Part shown: positions 53,742 through 63,676 of the stretch, in pieces
Layout: each line of letters starts with the position of its first letter
How positions within the stretch are numbered: position 1 is the stretch's first letter
Assembly (NCBI RefSeq): GCF_002285265.1
Contig: NZ_NSJB01000003.1
Span: 1-64,000, forward strand
DNA: 64,000 bases
Reading direction: 5' to 3'
Source: Vandammella animalimorsus
Lineage (GTDB): Bacteria > Pseudomonadota > Gammaproteobacteria > Burkholderiales > Burkholderiaceae_C
Position numbers and translations under genes: made by a program
The notes under the pieces: model-generated
What the model saw: the letters and a program-made list of their open reading frames with translations, nothing else
Databases searched by the model: none
Told to the model about the DNA's origin: nothing

Positions 53742-54281
53742 TCAGCCGGGGGCGGGCACCAGGCGCGGGATGCGCGCACGGCAGTTGGGGTAGGCCTGCT
53801 GCACCGTCACCTCGATCAGGCGCGCGGCCGAAGGCCAGTCCTGCCAATAGTCGCCCACTTCGTCGATCACGCGCGCCGTGCCGTTGATGCGCACGCGCGT
53901 GGCGCTGGCAAAGTCGATGAACAGCATGCCGATGCGCGGGTTGGTCAGCAGGTTGCCGATGCTGTTGAAGAAGTTGTTGCCGGGGTAGTCGGGGAAGACG
54001 ATGGTGCGCTCATCGGGCACGGCCAGCAGCGGCTCCGGGTCGTTCGGCGGGCTGTGCTGGCGGCCGCGGTAGCTGCAATCGCAATCGCCGCGGTCATTGG
54101 CGGTGGCAATGAAGAAAAAGGGCTGGGCCTTGAGAAACGCGATCAGGCGCGGGTTGAGCCGGTCGCGCACCGAGGCGGCCAGCCCGCGCGTGAGGCGCGC
54201 CACGCCATAGCGCTGATGGGCTTGCAGCTCGCCGGGGTGGAAGACGCCGAAGCCGGGGTCGTCGTGGATGGATTCGCTCAT
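53742..54281 (-). CDS. Pyridoxamine 5'-phosphate oxidase-fold protein
   Basis: This 179-residue protein has the flavin-binding split-barrel fold of the PNPOx-like general family: FLKAQPFFFIATANDRGDCDCSYRGR, VFPDYPGNNFFNSIGNLLTNPRIGMLFIDF and LRINGTA-like RVRINGTARV. Members include FMN- or F420-dependent reductases of unknown substrate. It is not the ~220-residue vitamin B6 enzyme PdxH itself. The start MSESIHDDPG at 54281 was chosen. It lies 155 bp downstream of the aldehyde dehydrogenase on the same strand and may be separately transcribed. Confidence 0.85.
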   Translation of the reverse strand: MSESIHDDPGFGVFHPGELQAHQRYGVARLTRGLAASVRDRLNPRLIAFLKAQPFFFIATANDRGDCDCSYRGRQHSPPNDPEPLLAVPDERTIVFPDYPGNNFFNSIGNLLTNPRIGMLFIDFASATRVRINGTARVIDEVGDYWQDWPSAARLIEVTVQQAYPNCRARIPRLVPAPG

Positions 54282-54436
54282 GGCGGATACCTTTGCGAAA
54301 GGCCTCAAGAAAAAACGGCGGGCAAGCTGCCCGCCATTTCGGCGCATTTTCGGCGCATGCCAGCCCGCCTGGGCCGCCGCGCGGCGCGCGCCCGCGAAAC
54401 AGGCAGGCGTCGCGCCATCGGCCTGGGTTGCCGCGG

Positions 54437-55963
54437 TCAGAAAAAGCCCATCGCGTTGGCGTTGTAGCTCACCATCAGGCACTTGGTCTGCTGGTAGTGC
54501 TTGAGCGCCATCTTGTGGTTCTCGCGGCCGATGCCCGATTGCTTGTAGCCGCCGAAGGCCGCATGCGCCGGGTAGAGGTGGTAGCAGTTGGTGAACACCC
54601 GTCCGGCCTGAATGCCGCGGCCCATGCGGTAGGCGCGGGTGCCATCGCGCGTCCACACCCCGGCAGCCAGGCCGAAGATGGTGTCGTTGGCAATGGCCAG
54701 CGCCTCTTCCTCGTCCTTGAAGGTGGTCACAGCCGCCACCGGGCCAAAAATTTCCTCTTGGAACACGCGCATGTCATTCTTGCCCAGCAGCATGGTCGGC
54801 TGTATGTAAAAGCCCTTGTCGATGCTGCCGCCAAGACTCCCGCGCGCACCGCCGATCAGCACCTTGGCGCCTTCTTTCTGGCCCACATCGAAGTAGCCCA
54901 GGATCTTGTCCAGCTGCTGCTGCGAGGCCTGCGCGCCCACCATGGTGTTGGTATCGAGCGGGTGACCCAGCTTCATCGTCTGCACGCGCTTGACGGCCTT
55001 GTCAATGAACTTCTCGTAGATCGACTCCTGCACCAGGATGCGCGAGGGGCAGGTGCAGACCTCGCCCTGGTTGAGCGCGAACATCGACAGCCCCTCCAGC
55101 GCCTTGTCCAGAAAGGCGTCGTCGTGGTCCATCACGTCGGCAAAGAAGATGTTGGGGCTCTTGCCGCCCAGCTCCACGGTGCTGGGGATGAGGTTCTCCG
55201 CCGCGCACTTGAGGATGTGCTTGCCCACCGGGGTGGAGCCGGTGAAGGCCACCTTGGCGATGCGCTTGCTGGTGGCCAGGGCGTTGCCCGCCTCCTTGCC
55301 GAAGCCGTTGACCACGTTGACCACGCCCGGCGGCAGCAAGTCGCCAATCAGCTCCATCAGCAGCATGATGGAGGCGGGCGTCTGCTCGGCAGGCTTGAGC
55401 ACCACGGTGCAGCCCGCGGCCAGCGCCACCGGCAGCTTCCAGGCTGCCATCAACAGCGGGAAGTTCCAAGGAATGATCTGCCCCACCACGCCCACCGGCT
55501 CGTTGAAGTGGTAGGCCACGGTGTCTTTGTCGATCTCGGAAATGCCGCCTTCCTGCGCGCGCAGGCAGCCGGCGAAGTAGCGGAAGTGGTCGATCGCCAG
55601 CGGCACGTCGGCGGCCATGGTCTCGCGCAGCGGTTTGCCATTGTCGATGGTCTCGGCCACGGACAGGCGCTGGAGGTTCTGCTCCATGCGGTCGGCAATG
55701 CGCAGCAAGGTGTTGGCGCGCTCCTGCGGCGAGGTCGCGGCCCACTTCGGGAAGGCCGCGTGCGCCGCGTCCAGCGCCAGCTCGATGTCCTGCGCGCCCG
55801 AGCGCGCCACCTTGCAAAACGGCTGGCCGGTGATGGGCGAGACGTTCTCGAAATACTCGCCCTTGACTGGCGGCACCCACTTGCCGCCGATGTAGTTGTC
55901 GTAGCTGGCGCGGTAGGGGAAGTCGGTGTCGATGCCCATGCGCTTGAGTTCCTTGGCGTCCAT
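54437..55963 (-). CDS. NAD-dependent aldehyde dehydrogenase (ExaC/AcoD type)
   Basis: This 508-residue enzyme oxidises acetaldehyde or other aliphatic aldehydes to acids. It has [15 protein letters not shown] (nucleotide site), FTGSTPVGK, the catalytic glutamate in VELGGKSPN, and [11 protein letters not shown] with the active-site cysteine in the VCTCPSR form common to ExaC/AcoD enzymes. The C-terminal [17 protein letters not shown] is also typical. The start [12 protein letters not shown] at 55963 follows an AGGAG site. The gene is divergent from a sigma-54 activator gene and has its own GG-N10-GC promoter at 56055-56070. Confidence 0.93.
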   Translation of the reverse strand: MDAKELKRMGIDTDFPYRASYDNYIGGKWVPPVKGEYFENVSPITGQPFCKVARSGAQDIELALDAAHAAFPKWAATSPQERANTLLRIADRMEQNLQRLSVAETIDNGKPLRETMAADVPLAIDHFRYFAGCLRAQEGGISEIDKDTVAYHFNEPVGVVGQIIPWNFPLLMAAWKLPVALAAGCTVVLKPAEQTPASIMLLMELIGDLLPPGVVNVVNGFGKEAGNALATSKRIAKVAFTGSTPVGKHILKCAAENLIPSTVELGGKSPNIFFADVMDHDDAFLDKALEGLSMFALNQGEVCTCPSRILVQESIYEKFIDKAVKRVQTMKLGHPLDTNTMVGAQASQQQLDKILGYFDVGQKEGAKVLIGGARGSLGGSIDKGFYIQPTMLLGKNDMRVFQEEIFGPVAAVTTFKDEEEALAIANDTIFGLAAGVWTRDGTRAYRMGRGIQAGRVFTNCYHLYPAHAAFGGYKQSGIGRENHKMALKHYQQTKCLMVSYNANAMGFF

Positions 55964-56054
55964 GCGTGTCTCCTTCTTTTGAAAAATGCGTGGATGGTGA
56001 AAAGCCCGCCTGCGCAGCCAATCGCACAAATCGCACAGGCAGTACAGCACCCAA

Positions 56055-56070
56055 GGCAATATCCATACCA
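56055..56070 (-). promoter_or_regulatory. Sigma-54 promoter (-24/-12) of the aldehyde dehydrogenase gene
   Basis: On the minus strand TGGTATGGATATTGCC has the invariant GG (56068-56069) and GC (56056-56057) separated by exactly ten bases, plus the TTGC context. It lies 92 bp upstream of the dehydrogenase start and faces away from the activator gene. Confidence 0.65.
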
Positions 56071-56212
56071 ATTGCAGCGCACTGCGGGTTTATCCCAGGG
56101 CCTGCCGCCTTCATCGGCCCGCCTGCGGCCCCAACGCCGCCCGCCAAGGCCCCATTGGCCGCCCGACATGCTGCTGGGGGTACTGGCACCACAAAGTACA
56201 AACAAGCAACCC

Positions 56213-56252
56213 TGTACCGTTTTGGCACAGCCCGATGCGCCAAAACGGCACA
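56213..56252. promoter_or_regulatory. Tandem palindromic activator sites
   Basis: TGTACC-GTTTT-GGCACA (56213-56229) and TGCGCC-AAAAC-GGCACA (56236-56252) share the form TGYRCC-N5-GGYACA. Their centres are 23 bp apart, about two helical turns. They are also inverted copies of each other. The position suits enhancer sites for the adjacent sigma-54 activator. Confidence 0.6.
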
Positions 56253-56439
56253 GCTGCGCAGTGGCCGCAGGGTCAAATGCCCGCGTGCTAGGATGCCAGC
56301 CGCCCCGCAAGACGACGGGGCGCAATCCATGGCCTGCCCCACACGCCACGCCTGACGTGCCGCAGCTGACGTGCCATCTGCCAGGCCATGCAGCACACAG
56401 ACCCGACACCCAAGTCGGGCTTTCCCAAGGAGACACCAC

Positions 56440-58518
56440 ATGGGAGCAATGCCTTTTCACGCACAGCAGCACCGGGCACCCGTGGGCGCCGACGCACTGC
56501 TGCAGCAGGCGCGCCGCGCACTGCAAACCGGCGCCCTGCCGGCCGAAGAGCTGTTGCCGCCGGCGCTGGCCTACGTCTCGCGCTCGTGGCAGCGCAGCGT
56601 CCAGGCCGGGCTGGACGCCTTTGCCCGCAGCACCCCCGCGCCGCACCACAGCCGCTTCGAGCTGGCCCGCGCCACCGAACGCCAGCACGAGCTACTTACC
56701 CACGCCCGCCCGGTGATGGACTACCTCATGGGCCAAACGCGCGAGCATCGCGGCATGGTCATCCTGGCCGATGCCGATGGCCTGCTGCTGCACGCCCTGG
56801 GCGATCTGCACTTCCTGCAGCGCGCCGAGCGCGTCGCGCTGGCGCCCGGCGCCTCCTGGCATGAGGCGCACCGCGGCACCAACGCCATCGGCACCGCACT
56901 GGCCGAGGCCGCCCCCGTCATGGTGCACGGGGCCGAGCACTTCCTCGAATGCAACGGTTTTCTCTCCTGCGCGGCCGCGCCCGTGCGGGCGCCCGATGGG
57001 CAGGTGCTGGGCGTGCTGGACTTCTCCGGCGAGCGGCGCCCGGCCTCGCCCCACTTGCTCGGCATGGTCAGCACGGCCGCGCACATGATCGAAAACCGCC
57101 TGTTCCAGGCCCGCCACGGCCATCAGCTGCGCCTGCATCTGCACCCATTGCCCGAAGGCCTGGGCACCGCGGCCGAAGGCGTGCTGGCCATCTCCGAGCA
57201 AGGCCTGATCGCCGGCGCCAACGCCGCCGCCCTGCAACTGCTGGGCCTGCAGGCGGCCGGGCTGAGGCAGCTGCACCTGCAGCACCTCTTCCAGACCGAC
57301 CTGGAGCAACTGCTGCGCAGCGCCCATGCCGCGCAGCCGCTGGTGCTGCAGCGCGCCGCCCCGGGCCAGCCCACCCGCCTGCATGCCCGCGCCTGGCTGG
57401 CCAGGCCTGCGCGCCGCCAAAGCACAGCTGCCACGCCCACCCAGCCCGGCACATCCACTCAGCCCAGTGCCCGGCCCAGCGCCCTGCCCGCCCCCTTGCA
57501 GGCGCTGGACACCGGTGATGCCCACTGGCGCGGCCTGCTGGAGCAGGCCGCCAAAGTCTGCAACCACCCCATCGCCCTGCTGCTGCAAGGCGAATCGGGC
57601 ACCGGCAAGGAAGTGCTGGCCCGCGCCATCCACCAGGCCAGCGGCCGCGCCGCGCAGCCACTGGTGGCCGTCAACTGCGCCGCCCTGCCGGAAAACCTCA
57701 TCGAAGCCGAGCTCTTCGGCTACGCCCCAGGCGCCTTCACCGGCGCGCGGCGCGAAGGCGCGCCCGGCCTGATCCGCCAGGCCCACGGCGGCACCTTGCT
57801 GCTGGACGAAATCGGCGACATGCCCCTGGCGCTGCAGGCGCGGCTGCTGCGCGTGCTGCAAGAGCGCCAGGTCACCCCGCTGGGCAGCGGCCAAAGCGTG
57901 GCGGTGGACTTCGCCCTGATCTGCGCCAGCCACCGCGACCTCAAAGCCGAAGTGGCCGCCGGGCGCCTGCGCGCCGACCTGTACTGGCGCATCAACGGCC
58001 TGAGCCTGCACCTGCCGCCGCTGCGCCAACGCAGCGACTGGCATGCCCTGGCCCAGCGCCTGCTGCAGCAACACGCCCGCGAACAAGGCCGCTGCGCCTG
58101 CCCCACACTGAGCGATGAACTCGAACGCGCCCTGCGCCACTACCCCTGGCCCGGCAACCTGCGCCAACTCGACAGCGTGCTGCGCACCGCCGCCGTACTG
58201 GCCGCAGACAGCCCGCACATCGACTGGCAACACCTGCCCGGCGACCTGCGGCAAGAACTGCAGCGCCCACCAGCGCCACACGCCCCATCCGGGCCACAGC
58301 CCAACGCCCCGCCCGCATCCGCCCCGCCCACAGCAGAGCCCCCAGGGCAGCCAGAGCAACCACAGCCGCACGCCGCCGGCACCATGCCACTGGCACAGCA
58401 CACCCTGCTAACCCTGCAACGCGCCGTGGCCGACGCCGGCGGCAACATCTCCCAAGCCGCACGCAACCTGGGCATCAGCCGCAACACCTTGTACCGCCAC
58501 CTCAAGCGCCAGCGCTGA
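56440..58518 (+). CDS. Sigma-54-dependent activator, AcoR-like
   Basis: This 692-residue enhancer-binding protein has an N-terminal GAF-type sensor (about residues 60-230, with [25 protein letters not shown]), a PAS-like segment, the AAA+ domain and a Fis-type helix-turn-helix. Key motifs are Walker A GESGTGKE (384-391), GAFTGA (431-436), which contacts sigma-54, [12 protein letters not shown] (Walker B), and the C-terminal [27 protein letters not shown] Pro-rich insert lies before the DNA-binding domain. The architecture and a divergent aldehyde dehydrogenase match AcoR-type regulators responsive to acetoin, alcohols or aldehydes. An AAGGAG site supports the start at 56440. Confidence 0.93.
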   Translation: MGAMPFHAQQHRAPVGADALLQQARRALQTGALPAEELLPPALAYVSRSWQRSVQAGLDAFARSTPAPHHSRFELARATERQHELLTHARPVMDYLMGQTREHRGMVILADADGLLLHALGDLHFLQRAERVALAPGASWHEAHRGTNAIGTALAEAAPVMVHGAEHFLECNGFLSCAAAPVRAPDGQVLGVLDFSGERRPASPHLLGMVSTAAHMIENRLFQARHGHQLRLHLHPLPEGLGTAAEGVLAISEQGLIAGANAAALQLLGLQAAGLRQLHLQHLFQTDLEQLLRSAHAAQPLVLQRAAPGQPTRLHARAWLARPARRQSTAATPTQPGTSTQPSARPSALPAPLQALDTGDAHWRGLLEQAAKVCNHPIALLLQGESGTGKEVLARAIHQASGRAAQPLVAVNCAALPENLIEAELFGYAPGAFTGARREGAPGLIRQAHGGTLLLDEIGDMPLALQARLLRVLQERQVTPLGSGQSVAVDFALICASHRDLKAEVAAGRLRADLYWRINGLSLHLPPLRQRSDWHALAQRLLQQHAREQGRCACPTLSDELERALRHYPWPGNLRQLDSVLRTAAVLAADSPHIDWQHLPGDLRQELQRPPAPHAPSGPQPNAPPASAPPTAEPPGQPEQPQPHAAGTMPLAQHTLLTLQRAVADAGGNISQAARNLGISRNTLYRHLKRQR

Positions 58519-58544
58519 ACAGCCGCCGTTACAACATAAAGGCT

Positions 58545-58556
58545 GCTTTGCAAAGC
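58545..58556. promoter_or_regulatory. 12-bp perfect palindrome upstream of hglS
   Basis: GCTTTG-CAAAGC lies 27 bp after the activator gene and 226 bp before hglS, within a 263-bp gene-free gap. It could be a regulator site; no regulator gene for hglS is adjacent. Tentative. Confidence 0.25.
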
Positions 58557-58781
58557 TCGCATTTGGAGCGGATACACACGTCCGTTTGCAGTGCAGTTTC
58601 TGGCCTGTCGCTGCAGTTGCGCGTTGGATTGACGCCGCCTGGGCTGCGGCAGAGAATCCGCGCTCTTTGTGGCCAGGGCCGGGGCTGTTGCCTTGCACTC
58701 TGGCGTTTTGTTTGCCTTGTTTTTCTTGCCCGCCGATGATGGCCGCCTTGGCGCAGGCCGGTTGCGCCAGCGCGGTGGGCG

Positions 58782-60257
58782 ATGACTTTTGCCATGACTT
58801 CTGCTGCCTGCATTGCCATTTCCGAATCTGCCTGCACTGCCGCCGCCGGCGCGGCGCTGCTGAGCCCCGATGAGATCCGCACGCGTTTTTCCAGCGCCAT
58901 GTCGGCCATGTACCGCGATGAGGTGCCGCAGTACGGCGCCTTGCTGGAGCTGGTGGCCCAGGTCAATGCGCAATACCTGGAGCAGCACCCCGAGGAGCGC
59001 GCCGCGCTGGCCGCGCAGCAGGAGCTGGAACGCCTGAACCTGGAGCGCCATGGCGCCATCCGCCTGGGCACGGCGCAGGAGCTGGCCATGGCGCGGCGCA
59101 TCTTTGCCGTCATGGGCATGCACCCGGTGGGTTACTACGATTTGTCGGTCGCGGGCGTGCCCGTACATTCCACGGCCTTTCGCCCCATCAGTGACGAGGC
59201 GCTGTGCAAGAACCCGTTTCGCATCTTCACCTCGCTGCTGCGCCTGGAGCTGATCGAGGATGCGGCGCTGCGCGAGCAGGCCGCGCAGATCCTGGCACAG
59301 CGGCGCATCTTCACGCCGCGCGCCATCGCGCTGCTGGAGCAGGCCGAGCGCGCCGGCGGGCTGGACCAGGCACAGGCCGATGAGTTCGTCGCCGAGGTGC
59401 TGCACACCTTCCGCTGGCACAGCGAGGCCACGGTGGATGCGGCCACCTACCAGCGCCTGCACGATGCGCACCGGCTGATTGCCGATGTGGTGTGCTTCAA
59501 GGGCCCGCACATCAACCACCTCACGCCACGCACACTGGACATCGATGCCGTGCAGCGCGCCATGCCAGAGCGCGGCATGGCTGCCAAGGATGTGGTCGAG
59601 GGCCCGCCTGCGCGCCAACACCCGATCTTGCTGCGCCAGACCAGCTTCAAGGCGCTGCAGGAGCCCATCCGTTTCGTGGGCGCCGATGCCCCGGCCAGCG
59701 CCGGCACGCACACGGCGCGCTTTGGCGAGATCGAGCAACGCGGCGCGGCGCTCACGCGCAAGGGCCGCCAGCTCTACGACGCGCTGCTGGCGCGCGTGCG
59801 CGAGATCGGCAACGTCGGCAGCTCCGACGCCGGCTATGCCCAGCGTCTGCAGGCCGTGTTCGCCCAGTTCCCCGACGATCTGCAGCAGCTGCGCCAGCAG
59901 GGGCTGGCGTTTTTCCGCTACCGCGTGCTCGATGCCGCCCAGCTGCAACGCCTGGCTCAGGCCAACGATGCGCCACTGGATCTGGAGCAGGCCATCGCCT
60001 GCGGCGCGGTGCAGGCTAGCCCCATCACGTATGAGGACTTCCTGCCCGTCAGCGCGGCGGGCATCTTCCAATCCAATCTGGGCGGCGCCGAGCAAAAAAG
60101 CTATGCCGCCAACGCCGCCCAGGCCGCGTTCGAGCAGGCGCTGCAGGCGCCGGTGCTCGACGAGATCGAGCTCTACGCCCGCGCCCAGGCCGACTCGCTG
60201 CAGCAGCTGCAGCAGCAGTTTGCGCAATGCCGCGCCGCCGCCGCGGCCTGCGCCTGA
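58782..60257 (+). CDS. hglS: 2-oxoadipate dioxygenase/decarboxylase (HglS, DUF1338)
   Basis: This 491-residue protein of the HglS/YdcJ family has iron-site and substrate residues in conserved positions: His90 and Arg94 in LERHGAIRLGT, HTFRWHSEAT, GPHINHLTPRTLDID and the glutamate in RFGEIEQRGAAL. In Pseudomonas putida HglS converts 2-oxoadipate from the D-lysine pathway to D-2-hydroxyglutarate. The ending YEDFLPVSAAGIFQSNLGG is typical of the family. ATGs at 58782 and 58794 are both possible starts. A FAD-dependent amine oxidase gene follows 24 bp downstream, which strengthens a lysine or pipecolate role. Confidence 0.93.
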   Translation: MTFAMTSAACIAISESACTAAAGAALLSPDEIRTRFSSAMSAMYRDEVPQYGALLELVAQVNAQYLEQHPEERAALAAQQELERLNLERHGAIRLGTAQELAMARRIFAVMGMHPVGYYDLSVAGVPVHSTAFRPISDEALCKNPFRIFTSLLRLELIEDAALREQAAQILAQRRIFTPRAIALLEQAERAGGLDQAQADEFVAEVLHTFRWHSEATVDAATYQRLHDAHRLIADVVCFKGPHINHLTPRTLDIDAVQRAMPERGMAAKDVVEGPPARQHPILLRQTSFKALQEPIRFVGADAPASAGTHTARFGEIEQRGAALTRKGRQLYDALLARVREIGNVGSSDAGYAQRLQAVFAQFPDDLQQLRQQGLAFFRYRVLDAAQLQRLAQANDAPLDLEQAIACGAVQASPITYEDFLPVSAAGIFQSNLGGAEQKSYAANAAQAAFEQALQAPVLDEIELYARAQADSLQQLQQQFAQCRAAAAACA

Positions 60258-60281
60258 CAGGCTGAGCCGCACACCATCGCC

Positions 60282-61619
60282 ATGACCGACTTGCCCAAGC
60301 CAAGCCCAGCGCCGCAGCAGGCGCAGGATCGCCGCCGCAGCCACGGCCTGTGGGCTGCCAGCGCCCCGCCCGCACCGGTCACCAGCGCGCTTGAAGGCTT
60401 GGCCGAGGCCGACGTGGCCATCGTCGGCGCGGGCTACACCGGGCTGTCCGCCGCGCTGCATTTGAGCGAAGGCGGCGCGCGCGTGGTGTTGCTGGAGGCC
60501 CAGGAGATCGGCTTTGGCGCTGCCGGGCGCAACGTCGGCCTGGTCAACGCAGGCCTGTGGGTCATGCCCCAGCGCCTGCCCGAGCTGCTCGGCCCCATCT
60601 ATGGCCCGCGCCTGCTGCAATTGCTGGGCCAGGCGCCGCAGTTGGTCTACGCGCTGGTGGACAAGCACGGCATGGACTGCGAGGCCGTGCACCGTGGCAC
60701 GCTGCATTGCGCTGTCGGCGCCAGCGGGCTGGAGGAAATCCGCCAGCGCCACCAGCAGTGGCAGGCGCTGGGCGCGCCGGTGCAATTGCTCGATGCCCAG
60801 GCCACGGCCCAGGCCACGGGCACCACGCTCTACCAGGGCAGCCTGCTGGATTTGCGCGCCGGCACCATCCAGCCGCTGGCCTATGCGCGCGGCCTGGCGC
60901 GCGCGGCCATGGCCGCAGGCGCGCGCATCCACACGCACAGCCGCGTCAGCGCCGCTGAGGATGCGGGCAGCCACTGGCTGCTGCACACGGCCGCCGGGCG
61001 CGTGCGCGCGCCCTGGGTGATCGTGGCCACCGATGCCTACACCGGCGCGCTGTGGCCGCAGCTGCAGCGCGAGCAAATCCGCCTGCCCTACTTCAACCTG
61101 GCCACCCGGCCCTTGAGTGCGCAGCAGCGCGCGCGCATCCTGCCGCAGGGCCACGGCGCCTGGGATACGCGCCAGGTGCTGGCCTCACTGCGCTGCGATG
61201 CCGCCGGCCGCCTGGTGCTGGGCAGCGTGGGCGCGCTGCGCGGACTGGGCGCGCAGCTGCATCCGCACTGGGGGCACAAGGTGCTGGCGCGCTGGTTTCC
61301 GCAGCTGGGGCCGGTCGAGTTCGAACACGCCTGGTACGGCCAGATCGGCATGACCGGCGATGCCCTGCCGCGCTTTCACCAGCTGGCGCGCAACACCATC
61401 AGCTTCAGCGGCTACAACGGCCGCGGCATTGGCCCGGGCACCACGTTGGGGCGCGAGCTGGCGCGCCTGGTGCTGGGCCAGATCGACGCCACGCAACTGC
61501 CCGTGCCCGTCACCGAGCCGCAGCGGCCCGCGCTCAAGCCGCTGCGCGAAGCGGCCTACGAATACGGCGCGCTGGCCGCGCACGCCACCGACCGCCTGCG
61601 GCCGCCGGCTTCGGCCTGA
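60282..61619 (+). CDS. FAD-dependent amine/amino-acid oxidase (DAO family, AmaA-like)
   Basis: This 445-residue DAO-family flavoprotein has the FAD-binding motif AIVGAGYTGLSAALHLSEGGARVVLLE (about residues 45-72), FGAAGRNVGLVNAG near the flavin, and a C-terminal GYNGRGIGPGTTLGRELA that closes the FAD site. Homologues include gamma-glutamylputrescine oxidase and L-pipecolate oxidase AmaA of P. putida. In P. putida the pipecolate genes amaA-amaB lie close to hglS, so pipecolate is the favoured substrate here. That is inference from context. No amaB-type aldehyde dehydrogenase is adjacent. Confidence 0.88.
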   Translation: MTDLPKPSPAPQQAQDRRRSHGLWAASAPPAPVTSALEGLAEADVAIVGAGYTGLSAALHLSEGGARVVLLEAQEIGFGAAGRNVGLVNAGLWVMPQRLPELLGPIYGPRLLQLLGQAPQLVYALVDKHGMDCEAVHRGTLHCAVGASGLEEIRQRHQQWQALGAPVQLLDAQATAQATGTTLYQGSLLDLRAGTIQPLAYARGLARAAMAAGARIHTHSRVSAAEDAGSHWLLHTAAGRVRAPWVIVATDAYTGALWPQLQREQIRLPYFNLATRPLSAQQRARILPQGHGAWDTRQVLASLRCDAAGRLVLGSVGALRGLGAQLHPHWGHKVLARWFPQLGPVEFEHAWYGQIGMTGDALPRFHQLARNTISFSGYNGRGIGPGTTLGRELARLVLGQIDATQLPVPVTEPQRPALKPLREAAYEYGALAAHATDRLRPPASA

Positions 61620-61682
61620 AGCCCTTGCCAACAAGGCAAGGCATGGTTGCAACTTGCGGCGCGGCGCCAGCGCCTGTTCAGT

Positions 61683-62819
61683 TCAATCAGCGCCTTGCTG
61701 GGCTGCGCCGCCTGCGGCCACGCTGGCCAGCTGCACCGGCGCGTGCTCGGCGTCGCCAGCCAGAAACAGCGCCCGCGTCGGATAGGCGAACTGCGCGCCG
61801 TGCTCAGCCACGATGTCCATGATCTTGAGCATCACCTGCTCCTTGATGGCGTGAAAGCGCACCCATTCGGTCGTCTTGGTGAAGCAATAGACCATGAAGT
61901 CCAGGCTGGAGTCGCTGCAGGCATTGAAGTGCACGATGATGGTTTGCTCCGTGGCGATGTCCGGGTGGCTGTGCAGCATGGCGCGCACCGCATCGCAGAT
62001 GGCGGCCATCTTGTGCTGGTCTTCGTAGCGGATGCCCATGGTCTCGTGGATGCGCCGGTGCAGCATGCGCGAAGGGTTCTCCACCACGATGCTGGTGAAC
62101 AGTGAGTTGGGCACGTACAGCGGGCGCTTGTCGAAGGTGCGAATGCGCGTGATGCGCCAGCCGATGTCCTCCACCGTGCCCTCGATCTGGCGGTCGGGCG
62201 AGCGGATCCAGTCGCCCACGGTGAAGGGCTTGTCCAGATAAATCATCAGCCCGCCGAAGAAGTTGGCCAGCATGTCCTTGGCGGCAAAGCCAATGGCCAT
62301 GCCGCCAATGCCGCCAAAGGCCAGCACGCCCGAGACCGAAAAGCCCAACGTCTGCAAGGCCACCAGCGCCGCGGTGATGACCACCGACAGCCGCAGCAGC
62401 TTGCCCACGGCATAGACCGTGGTCTTGTCCACCGGGCGCTTGTTGCGCTGGGCGTCGGTCAGGTTCGCCTCCATGTTGCGGATAAAGCGCAGCACGAACA
62501 GCGCCGCAATGGCAATCAGCAACACGCGCCGGACTGCATCCACATGCGCAAACAGCGCATTGCGCTCAATGGCATTGAGCAAGGCCACTGCGGCCGACAG
62601 CCCGATGACCCACACCATCAGCCGCAGCGGCAGGCGCGCCGCCTGCAGCAGCGCATCGTCCCAGATCGAGCGCGTATGGCTGGTGACGCGGCCAAAAAAA
62701 TCCAGCACCCGCAGCAGCACGAAATTGCAGCACACCGTGGCAAACACAATGGCAAACAACTGCACGGCCCAGATGCTGGGGTCGCTGGAGACCTGAAGAT
62801 AAGAAGCAAGCAAACGCAT
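61683..62819 (-). CDS. Mechanosensitive channel of the MscS family
   Basis: This 378-residue membrane protein has four to five helices before the MscS core. The pore-lining segment is FGGIGGMAIGFAAKDMLANFFGGLMIYLDKPF, and the beta domain shows VGDWI, GTVEDIGWRITRIRTFDKRPLYVPNSLF. It is closest in layout to the YnaI/YbiO group, not the 286-residue MscS. It releases solutes on osmotic downshock; it complements MscL encoded at 42974. The gene is divergent from the amino-acid exporter gene across 174 bp and convergent with the oxidase gene. Confidence 0.92.
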   Translation of the reverse strand: MRLLASYLQVSSDPSIWAVQLFAIVFATVCCNFVLLRVLDFFGRVTSHTRSIWDDALLQAARLPLRLMVWVIGLSAAVALLNAIERNALFAHVDAVRRVLLIAIAALFVLRFIRNMEANLTDAQRNKRPVDKTTVYAVGKLLRLSVVITAALVALQTLGFSVSGVLAFGGIGGMAIGFAAKDMLANFFGGLMIYLDKPFTVGDWIRSPDRQIEGTVEDIGWRITRIRTFDKRPLYVPNSLFTSIVVENPSRMLHRRIHETMGIRYEDQHKMAAICDAVRAMLHSHPDIATEQTIIVHFNACSDSSLDFMVYCFTKTTEWVRFHAIKEQVMLKIMDIVAEHGAQFAYPTRALFLAGDAEHAPVQLASVAAGGAAQQGAD

Positions 62820-62993
62820 AGAGAAAAGGTTGAATCACAGTTCGCAATCACAGCCCGAAGGCGCGCCCTGGCGCGTGAGCGGCCCGGCTGCCAGCCAGGC
62901 GCAGCGGCCGCGCCCTGTGCCGCCGGGCGGGCGATATTAACCGCGCCATCCATCCATAAAATGCTGGCGCCCCATAGCAATCTGCCCGCCCCC

Positions 62994-63662
62994 ATGCCTT
63001 CTTCCACCACAACCACTTTTCTCTCCGGCCTGGCGCTGTCGCTGTCGCTCATCATGGCCATTGGGCCGCAAAACGCCCACGTGCTGCGCATGGGGTTGCT
63101 GCGCCAGCACGTGCTGCTCACCGTGCTGATGAGCGTGGCCGCCGACTGCCTGCTGATCTTCATCGGCGTGTACGGGCTGGCGCAGTTCGGCCACATGCCC
63201 GACAAGGTGCATGGCGCGCTGGTCGGCGCCGGCGTGCTGTTCTTGCTGATGTACGGCTGGCAGGCGCTGCAGCGCTTTTGGCGCGCGCAGCGCACGGCGC
63301 GCCACCAGGATGCCGCCGCCCAGGCCATTGATGATCTGGTGCAGGCGCCCGCCGCGCCGCTCATGGGCCGGGGCCAGGCCACGGCCACGGCGCTGGCGTT
63401 TTCCTGCCTCAACCCCCATGCCTGGCTGGACACGGCCGTGCTCATCGGCTCGGCCTCGCTGGCCTATGGCAGCCAGGCCATGGTGTTCGGCCTTGGCGCC
63501 ATGGCCGCATCGCTGCTGTGGTTCACCTGCCTGGGCGGCGCATCGGCCTGGCTGGGCCAGCGCATCAACACGCCACGGCTGTGGATCTGGCTCGATGGCC
63601 TGGTGGCCGTGATGATGTGGGGCCTGGCCTGGTTCCTGGCCCGCAGCCTGTTCAAGTCATAA
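62994..63662 (+). CDS. LysE/ArgO-family amino-acid exporter
   Basis: This 222-residue inner-membrane exporter has about six helices. It opens with FLSGLALSLSLIMAIGPQNAHVLRMGL, the LysE/ArgO signature with the GPQN motif, and contains the mid-protein FSCLNPHAWLDTAVLIGS, matching the NPH(A/V)xLD motif. It exports lysine or arginine in well-studied members, which fits the nearby lysine-catabolic gene pair, though specificity here is inferred. The ATG at 62994 (MPSSTTTTF) was chosen; one at 62961 would add 11 residues. No ArgP/LysG regulator gene is adjacent. Confidence 0.92.
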   Translation: MPSSTTTTFLSGLALSLSLIMAIGPQNAHVLRMGLLRQHVLLTVLMSVAADCLLIFIGVYGLAQFGHMPDKVHGALVGAGVLFLLMYGWQALQRFWRAQRTARHQDAAAQAIDDLVQAPAAPLMGRGQATATALAFSCLNPHAWLDTAVLIGSASLAYGSQAMVFGLGAMAASLLWFTCLGGASAWLGQRINTPRLWIWLDGLVAVMMWGLAWFLARSLFKS

Positions 63663-63676
63663 CCCAAAGGCACGCC

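Larger units (their letters stand above)
55964..56439. other. Divergent control region between aldehyde dehydrogenase and activator genes
   Basis: These 476 bp contain no gene. They hold a sigma-54-type promoter for the dehydrogenase (56055-56070) and, about 160 bp farther upstream, two tandem palindromes (56213-56252) that are likely activator sites. The rest is GC-rich. No clear promoter was recognised for the activator gene. Confidence 0.6.

Noticed and set aside
54437-55963. Aldehyde dehydrogenase considered as AmaB of the pipecolate pathway
   Set aside because: The VCTCPSR active-site form and the divergent sigma-54 activator fit ExaC/AcoD acetaldehyde enzymes better, and it is not co-directional with hglS.
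58140-61154. Minus-strand open frame of about 1000 codons across hglS and the oxidase gene
   Set aside because: It is antisense to two genes with clear conserved motifs. Composition is Ala/Gly/Arg/His/Gln without domains.
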